Assembly (NCBI GenBank): GCA_964002385.1
Contig: CAXFFS010000012.1
Coordinates: 1-23,883 of the forward strand
Origin: AEGEAN-183 sp964002385
GTDB lineage: Bacteria > Pseudomonadota > Gammaproteobacteria > Magnimaribacterales > Magnimaribacteraceae
DNA length: 23,883 nt
Reading direction: 5' to 3'
The position numbers were made by a program, and so were the translations under genes. Below, one piece after another: positions 15,155-23,212 of the stretch. The first letter of the stretch is position 1. Each line of letters starts with the position of its first letter. The notes below the pieces were generated by a model. That model did no database searches, was not told where the DNA came from, and was given only the letters and a program-made list of their open reading frames with translations.

Positions 15155-15993
15155 AAAAAACTGTCGTCTTTTTCTAACATCAGATCGTATAAAGTCTGGT
15201 AGCTAGCCCACATACCTGGCTCTGATCCTACTTGGTTTCTTGTTAGCTCTGCAACTTCATCAGAAATTCTTTCCATTTGGCCCACTGATTCAGCTATGAG
15301 TTGGGATTGACAACATCTATCCATAGATAGAAATCCCCAAACTGCAGCATCAACTGTCTCACCAGTGGTTAAAAGCCCATGGTTTTTAAGAATTGCTGCT
15401 CTTTTATCTCCCAAAGCTTCTGCAATTCTATCGCCTTCATCCGTTTCTAAGACGACTCCAGTAAAATCATCAAACAAAACATGATTGTCATAAAAAGCAC
15501 ATGAATCTTGAGTTATGGGCTCCAATAGCCTTCCCATTGTCGAAAAAGATTTTCCGTACATTGAGTGAGAGTGAGCAGCTGCATTTACATCAGGTCTTGC
15601 TTCATGAAGACGCGAATGAATAGCAAAGGCAGCAGTATTTAAGGGTCTTTCACCTTGAACCACTTCCCCCTCTCTATTGACTAATAGTAAGTCAGAAACG
15701 CACATCTGAGCAAAATGGACTCCAAAAGGATTTACCCAGAAATAATGAGGGTGTTCAGGGTCTCTTAAAGTAATGTGTCCCGCAAGTCCTTCATCAAAAC
15801 CAAAATGTGCAAACACCCTAAATCCACTTGCTAATCTCTCAAGTTGATGCCTTCTTTGCTCTTCAATAGTTTTGCACTCTATAGGTTGTAAAGATCCTCT
15901 CTCTTTTTGAGGTAATTGACCCAAAGTCGTATCTATTTGCATTTTTTCCGCTTTTGAATCTTTACTCATAATTCCTTCCAACTCTTTGCTCAT
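15148..15993 (-). CDS. Class II aldolase/adducin-family protein
   Basis: A 281-residue protein of the zinc-dependent class II aldolase/adducin fold. After a variable polar N-terminus (1-45) come FDEGLAGHITLRDP (about 66-79), NPFGVHFAQM, the metal-binding HSH in AAHSHSMYGKSF (His141, His143) and KNHGLLTTG with His205, the third ligand. This subgroup, common in marine and soil proteobacteria, is not tied to a known sugar phosphate, and no kinase or isomerase for one is nearby. The ATG at 15993 has an AGGAG site seven bases upstream. A second in-frame ATG eight codons later also has a GGAAGGA before it, and both start Met-Ser-Lys. It is divergent from fumC. Confidence 0.85.
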   Translation of the reverse strand: MSKELEGIMSKDSKAEKMQIDTTLGQLPQKERGSLQPIECKTIEEQRRHQLERLASGFRVFAHFGFDEGLAGHITLRDPEHPHYFWVNPFGVHFAQMCVSDLLLVNREGEVVQGERPLNTAAFAIHSRLHEARPDVNAAAHSHSMYGKSFSTMGRLLEPITQDSCAFYDNHVLFDDFTGVVLETDEGDRIAEALGDKRAAILKNHGLLTTGETVDAAVWGFLSMDRCCQSQLIAESVGQMERISDEVAELTRNQVGSEPGMWASYQTLYDLMLEKDDSFLN

Positions 15994-16086
15994 AATTATT
16001 TCTCCTACTGAAAATTATACCTCGCTAAAGCTTTGTCGTTAAATATTTAGCTTAAATGATAAAATATTGCTCCAAGGGGAAATATT

Positions 16087-17487
16087 ATGGCAAAAAAACG
16101 CTATAGAGTAGAAACAGATAGTTTAGGTGAAGTAAAAATTCCTTTTAATGCTCTTTGGGGTCCTCAAACGCAGAGGGCAGTTGATAATTTTCCTGTCAGC
16201 GGAATTACTTTCAATTTACCTTTCACTAGAACTTTTATCATGGCCATGGGGGTTATAAAAGATGCTGCCGCTAGAGCAAATAAGAATTTAAAACTTTTAG
16301 ATGCAGCAAGATCAAGGGCAATAATAAAAGCTTCCAAGGAAGTTTGGTCAGGAAAGCACGACAATCAATTTCCCGTAGATATTTTTCAGACTGGTTCAGG
16401 TACCAGTACGAACATGAACGCCAATGAAGTTATAGGAAGACTAGCGAGTAAATATAGTGGCGTGGAAGTGGATCCTAATGACCATGTCAACATGAGTCAG
16501 AGTAGCAATGATGTTATACCCACTGCTATAAATATAAGTTGTCATTGTGACCTTGAGCATAAGCTTTTACCCGCACTAGCAGGCTTAATCAAAGCTGTTG
16601 GTGAGAAAGCTAAAAAGCTTGATGGGGTAACAAAAACTGGCAGGACCCATTTAATGGATGCTATGCCAATAGAAATGAGTCAGGAATTAAATGCTTGGAA
16701 ATCACAATTAGAGTCTTCGCAAGAATCGCTTTTAGCGGTAACGGATAAGCTTCTGTTCCTTCCACAAGGCGGAACTGCTGTGGGAACTGGTATTAACGCA
16801 CATCCTAGGTTTTCCAAAGAGTTTGCGAAAGAAGTTTCAAAATTAGGCAAAATAAAAGCAAAACCAAGCAACGATTTCTTTCACAGTCTTAGTGCACAAG
16901 ACACTTCTCTTCAAATTTCTGGGGAGCTGAGAAACTTAGCTAGTATATTAATGAAAATAAGCAATGATCTCAGGTGGATGAATAGTGGCCCTTTAACCGG
17001 ACTTGGTGAAATAGAGCTTAAAGCTATGCAACCTGGTAGCAGCATCATGCCTGGAAAGGTCAATCCAGTCATACCCGAATCTGTTTCAATGGTTTGTGCC
17101 GATGTTATTGGAAACGATACCACGGTCGCAATTGCCGCTCAATCAGGCAATTTTCAGCTCAATGTCATGCTGCCTGTGATTGCTTACAATGTTTTGAAAA
17201 GTATAAATATCCTTTCTGGGGCTTTAACCATTCTTTCCAACAAAGCAATAAAAACATTCAAAGTTAACAACAAGAAGATAGCTGACAACCTCAAAAGAAA
17301 TCCAATACTTGTAACGGCATTAAATCCAGTCATTGGATATGCCAAGGCCGCTGAAATAGCTAAAAAGGCATATCGAGAGGGCAGGCCAATTTTGGATGTG
17401 GCTATAGAAGAAACTAACTTATCACGTAAAAAGTTAGAAAAGATTTTAGACCCAGCAAATCTTACGAAAGGAGGAATAAAGAAATAA
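16087..17487 (+). CDS. fumC: Fumarate hydratase class II (fumarase C)
   Basis: This iron-independent TCA-cycle enzyme hydrates fumarate to L-malate as a cytosolic tetramer. The 466 residues match the family (about 467). Features are GPQTQRAVDNF near the N-terminus, GSGTSTNMNANEV (103-115), NMSQSSNDVIPTA, and the fumarase signature GSSIMPGKVNP (317-327) with catalytic Ser318. The active-site pair Thr187-His188 (KTGRTHLMDA) is the fumarase type; aspartases have Gln in place of this His, which argues against the paralogue aspA although the PVIPE segment is aspartase-like. AAGGGGA lies six bases before the ATG. Its stop overlaps the start of the next gene (TAATG). Confidence 0.93.
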   Translation: MAKKRYRVETDSLGEVKIPFNALWGPQTQRAVDNFPVSGITFNLPFTRTFIMAMGVIKDAAARANKNLKLLDAARSRAIIKASKEVWSGKHDNQFPVDIFQTGSGTSTNMNANEVIGRLASKYSGVEVDPNDHVNMSQSSNDVIPTAINISCHCDLEHKLLPALAGLIKAVGEKAKKLDGVTKTGRTHLMDAMPIEMSQELNAWKSQLESSQESLLAVTDKLLFLPQGGTAVGTGINAHPRFSKEFAKEVSKLGKIKAKPSNDFFHSLSAQDTSLQISGELRNLASILMKISNDLRWMNSGPLTGLGEIELKAMQPGSSIMPGKVNPVIPESVSMVCADVIGNDTTVAIAAQSGNFQLNVMLPVIAYNVLKSINILSGALTILSNKAIKTFKVNNKKIADNLKRNPILVTALNPVIGYAKAAEIAKKAYREGRPILDVAIEETNLSRKKLEKILDPANLTKGGIKK

Positions 17488-17828
17488 TGGAGAGTCTTAC
17501 ATCTCAGAAATGTGTAGCTTGCCAAGCAGACGCACCTAAAGTAACAGATGATGAGTTGGTTGAATTTATAAAAGAAATTCCAGACTGGGAACCTTTAACC
17601 GAAGATTCAATTTTAAAGCTTAGAAGGGTTTTTAATTTTGATGATTATGCTCAAGCTGTTAGGTTCAGTAATCAAGTAGCTGATCTTGCTGAACAGGAAG
17701 ACCATCACCCAGCCATTTTGTTCGAATGGGGAAAAGTACAAGTTACATGGTGGACTCATAAGATTCTGGGTCTACATAAGAACGATTTTATTGCTGCTGC
17801 CAAGACAGACAGACTTCTAAACCAATAG
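17487..17828 (+). CDS. phhB: Pterin-4a-carbinolamine dehydratase
   Basis: This enzyme dehydrates 4a-hydroxytetrahydrobiopterin, recycling the pterin cofactor of aromatic amino acid hydroxylases; the family also occurs without such hydroxylases. The 113 residues include the active-site EDHHPAILFEWGKVQVTWWTHKILGLHKND (about 71-100) with His73-His74 and His91. A short N-terminal extension carries a CxxC (Cys9, Cys12: CVACQADAP), typical of many bacterial members. It overlaps fumC by one base (TAATG). No phenylalanine hydroxylase gene is in the window, so its substrate source is unclear. Confidence 0.92.
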   Translation: MESLTSQKCVACQADAPKVTDDELVEFIKEIPDWEPLTEDSILKLRRVFNFDDYAQAVRFSNQVADLAEQEDHHPAILFEWGKVQVTWWTHKILGLHKNDFIAAAKTDRLLNQ

Positions 17829-17919
17829 TTCAATAGATTTACAATCTGCTTCTTCCTTTTAAGATTTACTTCATTTAGTATTGCTCACTCAAAAAAGTAA
17901 GGATACATATACAACTAGT

Positions 17920-18795
17920 ATGGAAGTAGTAAAAGAACAACCTCAATGGTTCAAAGATGCCCTAGAAGTAGATCACAGAGATGATTTTACTGAAGTTTCA
18001 GGGGCTAAAATTCATTTTATGGAGTGGGGTAGTCCACATAATCCGTCAGTTATTATGTTGCATGGAAATCATGCTCATGCTCACTGGTTTCAGTTCATTG
18101 GAGGACTGCTAGCCGAAAAATACCACTTTGTTGTCATGAGTTTTAGTGGAATGGGAGAGAGTGAGTGGCGTTCACATTACGATAAGAATACTTTCGTTGA
18201 AGATGTGTGGGGAGTGGTAAAGGAAACTAACCTGATTAAACCGGTCGTTGTGGGTCATAGCTTTGGCGGTATGGTTTCTTTGGCCACCGCGGACAAATAC
18301 GGCGATCAGATGTCTGGCTTGGTGTTAGTTGATTTCGTTGTGAGGCACCCAGAAAATCATATTGAGTGGTATAAGAACATGCCTCCTTCTAAACCTCCTA
18401 AAGTTAGACCCACTAAGGAAGAACTGGTTCAAAGATTCAGATTGATGCCGCCACAAGAGTGTCAGAATCAGTTTTTATTGGACTTTATAGCTGAGAAATC
18501 TGTAAGAAAAACAGACCAAGGATGGAGTTGGACCTTCGATCCCTCTACCTACGACAACTTAGAGGTAGGGAATGATCAACATGAAACTCTTAATAAACTT
18601 AGTTGTCAGGTATCTTTTATATATGGGGAAAACACAATGGAATTTGACACAGGCAATTCCATTGAAGAGATGAAGGAACTACTCCCTGAAGGCTCTTCTA
18701 TTATCTCTTTAGCAGATGCTCAACATCACTTGATGTTAGACAAGCCACTCGAATTTGTAGACGAATTAGATAAGTTGATCCAAGGTTTCTTTTAA
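17920..18795 (+). CDS. Alpha/beta-fold hydrolase
   Basis: A 291-residue cytosolic hydrolase of the alpha/beta superfamily, substrate unknown. It shows the oxyanion strand VIMLHGNHAHAHWF (about 45-57), SFSGMGESEWR, the nucleophile elbow GHSFGG with Ser114, and a C-terminal DAQHHLMLDKPLEF with the catalytic His at 269 or 270. The overall pattern resembles epoxide hydrolases, haloperoxidase-like and meta-cleavage hydrolases. The start is uncertain. I chose the ATG at 17920, seven residues before the conserved PQWFKDAL. A TTG at 17881 would add 13 residues. Neither has a well-placed Shine-Dalgarno. The gene ends on the same TTAA as the convergent MFS gene. Confidence 0.85.
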   Translation: MEVVKEQPQWFKDALEVDHRDDFTEVSGAKIHFMEWGSPHNPSVIMLHGNHAHAHWFQFIGGLLAEKYHFVVMSFSGMGESEWRSHYDKNTFVEDVWGVVKETNLIKPVVVGHSFGGMVSLATADKYGDQMSGLVLVDFVVRHPENHIEWYKNMPPSKPPKVRPTKEELVQRFRLMPPQECQNQFLLDFIAEKSVRKTDQGWSWTFDPSTYDNLEVGNDQHETLNKLSCQVSFIYGENTMEFDTGNSIEEMKELLPEGSSIISLADAQHHLMLDKPLEFVDELDKLIQGFF

Positions 18796-20048
18796 CTGTC
18801 CTCAGTAATAGCTGGTATTTTTAAGAACCAGATAACTACGCAAGCTATAACCAATAGCACGCAAAGAAAAAGAAAAGCATTTTGATAATTCCCATAAGCA
18901 TCAAACATTAATGCAGCCATAGGGGTTCCACTAACTTGAAAAAGTGAAATAAAGGGTTGCGCAGTACCTCTTGAGAAGCCAAAACTTTTTTGAGTATAGA
19001 TTTTATTAAAGAGAATATTACTCAAAGGTAGGGCAGCGCCTCCTCCAAATCCAAACAAAGCAATGATAAAAGAAAGTTGATTCGGGCTCTGACTAATCAG
19101 TATAAGTAGAGTTCCCACTAGCTGAATTACAAGAGAAATTGTGACTGCCAATCTGGCATCCATCTTATTTTCAACTAACCATCCAAAAAAGAGCTTACTA
19201 ATCATTGCTGGCACTGCGTACATACTAAAAATCCAAGCCGCGCTTTCTGCCCAACCCCTTTCTGAAGCATAAAAGGTTATATGGGCGAGCACTGCCATCA
19301 TGGAACAAAATTGCATAGCAAATACAAAAGAAAGTACCCAGAAATTCCTATCCAGCATTAACTGTTTTAGGGTCCAATCTACTCCTTGAGTTTCACTAGC
19401 TACCTGTTCATCATCATTTAATGTTTTTCCATCAGGCCACTGGTCTACGTCTTCGGGGTGATCTATTACCAACAATCTAAATAAGGGCGCATTCACGATT
19501 AAAGTAAATAAACCGTAATATAAGTAGGCCTCTCTCCAACCCAAGCCTAGATCAATGAGAAGGTAGTTTGTTAGGTTGGGCATAACTAAACCTGAAAAAG
19601 AAACCCCCAGAGCTGCTATACCTAGAGCCCTTCCGGTGTATTCACGAAACCATCTGGAAACAAGTTTCGAAACAGACAAGTTACCCATCAAGGAAGCTCC
19701 AAGTGCTATGGGCAGAACAAAAATCACTATGAAGGCTGTATAGCTATTAACAAAATACAAAGAAATTAAAGATAATCCATAAACAAACGAACCAATAATT
19801 AATACTGATCTAATCGAATAGGTATCCAATAATTTTCCAACGACTGGCATGGTGATAGCAGAAATAAGCATGAAACCGGGTATGGTAAGGGTAGCCAAGA
19901 ATCTAGAAAGTTCCATTTCCTCTGCAAGGACAAGTTGAATAACCGGGTAAGATTGAAATGCAAAACCCACCACACAAAAATCTGCAAACAGAGCAATAGT
20001 GACCATGCGCCACCCAAAAAAAGCAGTTTTTTTAGAAGAGTCTTCCAT
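18792..20048 (-). CDS. Major facilitator superfamily transporter
   Basis: A 418-residue integral membrane protein with about 12 hydrophobic segments and a hydrophilic central loop (about 196-225, DHPEDVDQWPDGKTLNDDEQ) between the two six-helix halves. The start FFGWRMVTIALFADF and the segment GRALGIAALGVSFSGLVMP (after TM4) are typical of the monocarboxylate/oxalate-formate antiporter-like branch, so a small organic acid is a plausible substrate. The convergent hydrolase shares its stop region: the palindromic TTAA at 18792-18795 supplies the TAA of both genes. It is divergent from guaB, leaving 74 bases of AT-rich promoter region. Confidence 0.88.
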   Translation of the reverse strand: MEDSSKKTAFFGWRMVTIALFADFCVVGFAFQSYPVIQLVLAEEMELSRFLATLTIPGFMLISAITMPVVGKLLDTYSIRSVLIIGSFVYGLSLISLYFVNSYTAFIVIFVLPIALGASLMGNLSVSKLVSRWFREYTGRALGIAALGVSFSGLVMPNLTNYLLIDLGLGWREAYLYYGLFTLIVNAPLFRLLVIDHPEDVDQWPDGKTLNDDEQVASETQGVDWTLKQLMLDRNFWVLSFVFAMQFCSMMAVLAHITFYASERGWAESAAWIFSMYAVPAMISKLFFGWLVENKMDARLAVTISLVIQLVGTLLILISQSPNQLSFIIALFGFGGGAALPLSNILFNKIYTQKSFGFSRGTAQPFISLFQVSGTPMAALMFDAYGNYQNAFLFLCVLLVIACVVIWFLKIPAITEDS

Positions 20049-20110
20049 GAATTGATTTTTTCTTAGTGTAGCTTAATTATAATTCTTTTATTGATTTTCT
20101 TTTCTTTCTG

Positions 20111-20125
20111 TATAATTTGAAGATG
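20111..20125 (+). promoter_or_regulatory. TATAAT box seven bases before the guaB ATG (possible leaderless start)
   Basis: A perfect TATAAT at 20111-20116 is followed by six bases and then ATG at 20123, where sigma70 transcription would normally begin. No Shine-Dalgarno site lies upstream of this ATG. The -35 is poor (TTTATT at 20087-20092 with an 18-base spacer, or TTGATT at 20091-20096 with 14). A second TATAAT at 20078-20083 could serve an alternative transcript with a short leader. Confidence 0.35.
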
Positions 20126-21592
20126 TTGCGGATAGCAGACCAAGCCCTTACCTTTGATGACGTTCTGCTTCTGCCTGAACACTCAAAAATACTCCCTAAA
20201 GACGCAGATCTTAAGACTAGTCTCACCAGTCAGATAAGCCTCAATATTCCATTATTATCAGCAGCAATGGACACGGTTACAGAGTCTAGAATGAGTATTG
20301 CCTTGGGGGAACTAGGGGGCATGGGTATTATTCATAAAAATCTCTCATCTAAAGATCAATCCAATGAAGTCAGGAAAGTAAAAAAATATGAAAGTGGAGT
20401 AGTCAGAGACCCCATCACCATTAGATCAGATAACAAAGTTGGTGAATTAATACAGTTAACACAGGAACTAAACATTTCAGGAATGCCTGTAGTTGACGGT
20501 GAGAATCTTGTTGGGATTGTTACTAGCAGAGATTTTAGAAATGAACAGGATTTGAGTGCCAATGTTTCTCAAATTATGACCCCTAAAGATAAATTGGTGA
20601 CCGCTAAAGAAGGTGAGGATCTTGAGGTAATCAAGCAATTGCTGCACTCGAATCGAATAGAGAAGATATTGCTTGTAGATAATAACTTTACCCTAACCGG
20701 CCTGGTCACGCTTAAGGACATAAACAAGTCTTTGGATTTTCCCAACGCGGCCAGGGATAGCGAAGGCAGGCTATTAGTCGGGGCAGCCATCGGAACGGAT
20801 AAAGATTCAGGCCAAAGAGCCACTGCCTTGATTGAAGCGGGAGTCGATGTTTTGGTAGTTGATAGTGCCCATGGTCATGCTGAAGGAGTCTTGAATCAAG
20901 TCCAATTTCTTAAGAAAGAGTTTAAACATATTCAGGTTATTGGAGGGAATGTAGCTACTGCCGAGGGGGCTCTGGCTTTGGCTAATGCAGGAGCAGACGG
21001 AGTAAAGGTAGGCATCGGTCCAGGATCAATTTGTACAACTCGAATAATAACTGGAGTGGGTGTTCCTCAGATTACTGCTGTTGCCAATGCGACTCAGGCC
21101 TTAAAAAACAAAAATATTCCTGTAATTGCAGACGGCGGTATTAGGTTTTCTGGCGATGTGGCAAAGGCCATTGCCGCGGGTGCACATACCATTATGTTGG
21201 GAAGTGTTTTGGCAGGAACCGAGGAGGCTCCAGGAGAAGTGGAACTTTTTCAAGGCAGGAGTTACAAATCCTATCGAGGAATGGGGTCAATTGGAGCAAT
21301 GACCGGAGATCAAGGTTCGGGAGACCGATATTTTCAAGAAAGCTCTCAAGCTACTGAGAAGCTAGTCCCCGAAGGGATAGAAGGCAGGGTTCCTTACAAG
21401 GGCTGGATGGAAGCGGTGGTGCATCAGATGATGGGAGGACTTAGACAGAGTATGGGGTATACCGGGTCTAAGGATATAGAAACCATGAGAACCAAACCCA
21501 AATTTATCCAGATAACCCAGGCAGGAGTTAGTGAGAGTCATGTTCATGATGTTAATGTTACTAAGGAAGCTCCTAATTACAGGATGTCCTAA
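20123..21592 (+). CDS. guaB: IMP dehydrogenase
   Basis: This enzyme oxidises IMP to XMP with NAD+, the committed step to GMP. From the ATG at 20123 the protein has 489 residues, against 488 in E. coli, and begins MLRIADQALTFDDVLLLP as expected; a TTG two codons upstream is not needed. It has the TIM-barrel core split by a tandem CBS pair (about 92-205: SGVVRDPITI, VVDGENLVGIVTSRD, MTPKDKLVT, VDNNFTLTGLVTLKDI). The catalytic loop is GIGPGSICTTRI with Cys304, followed by ADGGIRFSGDVAKA, the SYRGMGSIGAM flap-side motif and EGIEGRVPYKG. guaA follows after 17 bases, forming the usual guaBA operon. Confidence 0.97.
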   Translation: MLRIADQALTFDDVLLLPEHSKILPKDADLKTSLTSQISLNIPLLSAAMDTVTESRMSIALGELGGMGIIHKNLSSKDQSNEVRKVKKYESGVVRDPITIRSDNKVGELIQLTQELNISGMPVVDGENLVGIVTSRDFRNEQDLSANVSQIMTPKDKLVTAKEGEDLEVIKQLLHSNRIEKILLVDNNFTLTGLVTLKDINKSLDFPNAARDSEGRLLVGAAIGTDKDSGQRATALIEAGVDVLVVDSAHGHAEGVLNQVQFLKKEFKHIQVIGGNVATAEGALALANAGADGVKVGIGPGSICTTRIITGVGVPQITAVANATQALKNKNIPVIADGGIRFSGDVAKAIAAGAHTIMLGSVLAGTEEAPGEVELFQGRSYKSYRGMGSIGAMTGDQGSGDRYFQESSQATEKLVPEGIEGRVPYKGWMEAVVHQMMGGLRQSMGYTGSKDIETMRTKPKFIQITQAGVSESHVHDVNVTKEAPNYRMS

Positions 21593-21609
21593 AAACTTGG
21601 AGTTTTAAG

Positions 21610-23169
21610 ATGTCAAAAGACATCATTGAAGACAGGATTCTAGTTATAGACTTTGGTTCTCAATACACCCAGTTGATTGCTAGGCGTGTCAGAGAGATTG
21701 GAGTTTATTGCGAAATTTATCATCACAAGACTTCACTCTCTGTAATTAAGAAATTCAATCCTCAGGGCATAATATTATCTGGAGGCCCCGAGACAGTTAA
21801 ACAAAAGGGATCACCGAAAGTTGCAGATAAACTTTTTGATTTAGGAATTCCAATTCTGGGCATTTGTTATGGGATGCAAGCCATTGCTAAACAGCTTGGA
21901 GGAAAAGTTGAATTAGCTGAGAAAAGAGAATTTGGTCAAGCTGATCTTGTTTTAAAAAACCTAGCCAAAGGCTTATTTAAGGGCATTAAAAAGAAATCTA
22001 TTAGCGTATGGATGAGTCACGGAGATCATGTCTCTCGTTTACCCAAAGGCTTTAAAAGTAGTGCAAAATCAGTCAATAGCCCAATTGCTGCTTTATTTAA
22101 TCCTGACAAAAAAATATTTGGCCTCCAGTTCCACCCCGAAGTAACTCACACACCACAAGGGAAACAAATTCTTAAAAACTTTGTAAGGGACATTTGCAAC
22201 TGTAATGGTTTGTGGAATGCAAAAAATATTATCTCCAAAAGTGTCGAGGAAATTAAAGAGAAGGTTGGCTCTGACAAGGTTTTACTCGGATTATCTGGGG
22301 GTGTCGATTCGGCAGTGGTAGCCGCTCTACTCTCTGAAGCCATTGGCAATCAGTTGACCTGTGTGTTCGTGGACAATGGTCTTCTTAGATTGAACGAAGG
22401 TGATCAGGTAATGAAAACCTTTAAAGATAAGTTTGGTATTAAAGTCAAAAGGACAAATGCCGGTAATCAGTTCCTTAAAGATTTAAAAGGAAAAAAAGAT
22501 CCCGAACATAAACGGAAAGCCATAGGCAAAACTTTCATAGATGTCTTTTTGAAAGAAGCCAAAAAAAGTAAAAAAATAAAGTGGTTAGCTCAGGGAACTA
22601 TCTATCCTGATGTAATCGAATCAGCAGGCAATAAAAACGGTACAGCTCATGTGATTAAATCTCACCATAATGTTGGAGGTCTTCCGGATTATCTTAAATT
22701 ACCAGTTATTGAGCCTTTGAAAGACTTATTTAAGGATGAAGTAAGAAAAATAGGATCTGAATTGGGTTTGCCACGAGAGATATTGTTTAGGCATCCTTTC
22801 CCAGGACCAGGACTAGGCGTAAGAATCTTGGGCGAGATAAAGAGAGAATACATAAGAATCTTGCAGCTGGCAGATGACATATTTATAAGCGAGTTAGTTG
22901 AGGAAGGGTATTACGATAAAGTCAGTCAAGCCTTTGCAGTTTTTCTCCCTGTTAAATCCGTTGGTGTGGTTGGGGATTCAAGGAGGTATGAATACGTTAT
23001 AGCATTGAGGGCAGTTGAAACCCTAGATTTCATGACCGCGAAGGCAGCTACCTTACCTCATAGTTTTTTAGAGAAAGTATCCAATAGGGTTATGAATGAA
23101 ATACCTGAAGTATCTAGAGTAACTTATGATATTTCAAGCAAGCCACCATCTACTATTGAGTGGGAATAA
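21610..23169 (+). CDS. guaA: GMP synthase (glutamine-hydrolysing)
   Basis: GuaA aminates XMP to GMP using glutamine and ATP. The 519 residues (about 525 in E. coli) show an N-terminal class I glutamine amidotransferase domain (VIDFGSQYTQLIARRVRE, the nucleophile Cys in GICYGMQ, and His-Glu in FHPEVTHT), an ATP pyrophosphatase domain with the PP-loop LGLSGGVDSAV, and a C-terminal dimerisation domain with HPFPGPGLGVRILG and SRVTYDISSKPPSTIEWE. The start has GGAG seven bases upstream. The last codons, Glu-Trp-Glu-stop (GAGTGGGAATAA), are the first of three copies of that sequence in the window; the guaA 3' end is a recognised target of island integrases. Confidence 0.97.
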   Translation: MSKDIIEDRILVIDFGSQYTQLIARRVREIGVYCEIYHHKTSLSVIKKFNPQGIILSGGPETVKQKGSPKVADKLFDLGIPILGICYGMQAIAKQLGGKVELAEKREFGQADLVLKNLAKGLFKGIKKKSISVWMSHGDHVSRLPKGFKSSAKSVNSPIAALFNPDKKIFGLQFHPEVTHTPQGKQILKNFVRDICNCNGLWNAKNIISKSVEEIKEKVGSDKVLLGLSGGVDSAVVAALLSEAIGNQLTCVFVDNGLLRLNEGDQVMKTFKDKFGIKVKRTNAGNQFLKDLKGKKDPEHKRKAIGKTFIDVFLKEAKKSKKIKWLAQGTIYPDVIESAGNKNGTAHVIKSHHNVGGLPDYLKLPVIEPLKDLFKDEVRKIGSELGLPREILFRHPFPGPGLGVRILGEIKREYIRILQLADDIFISELVEEGYYDKVSQAFAVFLPVKSVGVVGDSRRYEYVIALRAVETLDFMTAKAATLPHSFLEKVSNRVMNEIPEVSRVTYDISSKPPSTIEWE

Positions 23170-23195
23170 AGTTAATAAAATCAATAACTTATAAA
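23158..23195 (+). repeat. Direct repeat copy 1 at the guaA 3' end (attachment-site-like)
   Basis: GAGTGGGAATAA (23158-23169) encodes the GuaA C-terminus. The repeat continues for another 26 bases of AT-rich sequence to 23195. Over these 38 bases about 33 are identical to copy 3 (23785-23822), including an AATAAAAT block and an AATAACTTA block. This corresponds to the attB/attL side of an integration at guaA. Confidence 0.75.
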
Positions 23196-23197
23196 AT

Positions 23198-23212
23198 ATT
23201 GAGTGGGAATGA
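23198..23212 (+). repeat. Repeat copy 2 (attachment-site-like), containing the GNAT start codon
   Basis: ATTGAGTGGGAATGA repeats the end of guaA, here with TGA in place of TAA as the stop. It still reads Ile-Glu-Trp-Glu-stop in one frame, although no guaA sequence precedes it. It lies 43 bases after copy 1 and 584 bases before copy 3. The sequence after it does not match the other copies. Confidence 0.75.

Noticed and set aside
16087..17487. Aspartase (aspA) instead of fumarase
   Set aside because: The active site has Thr187-His188 as in FumC; aspartase has Gln at the His position, and the signature reads GSSIMPGKVNP rather than GSSIMPAKVNP.
17184..17525. A 113-codon minus-strand frame over the end of fumC
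   Set aside because: It is antisense to conserved FumC sequence, and its translation looks like a reverse-complement artefact.
20117..20119. TTG at 20117 as the guaB start
   Set aside because: The ATG two codons later gives the canonical MLRIA N-terminus, and the TTG lies directly after a TATAAT box.
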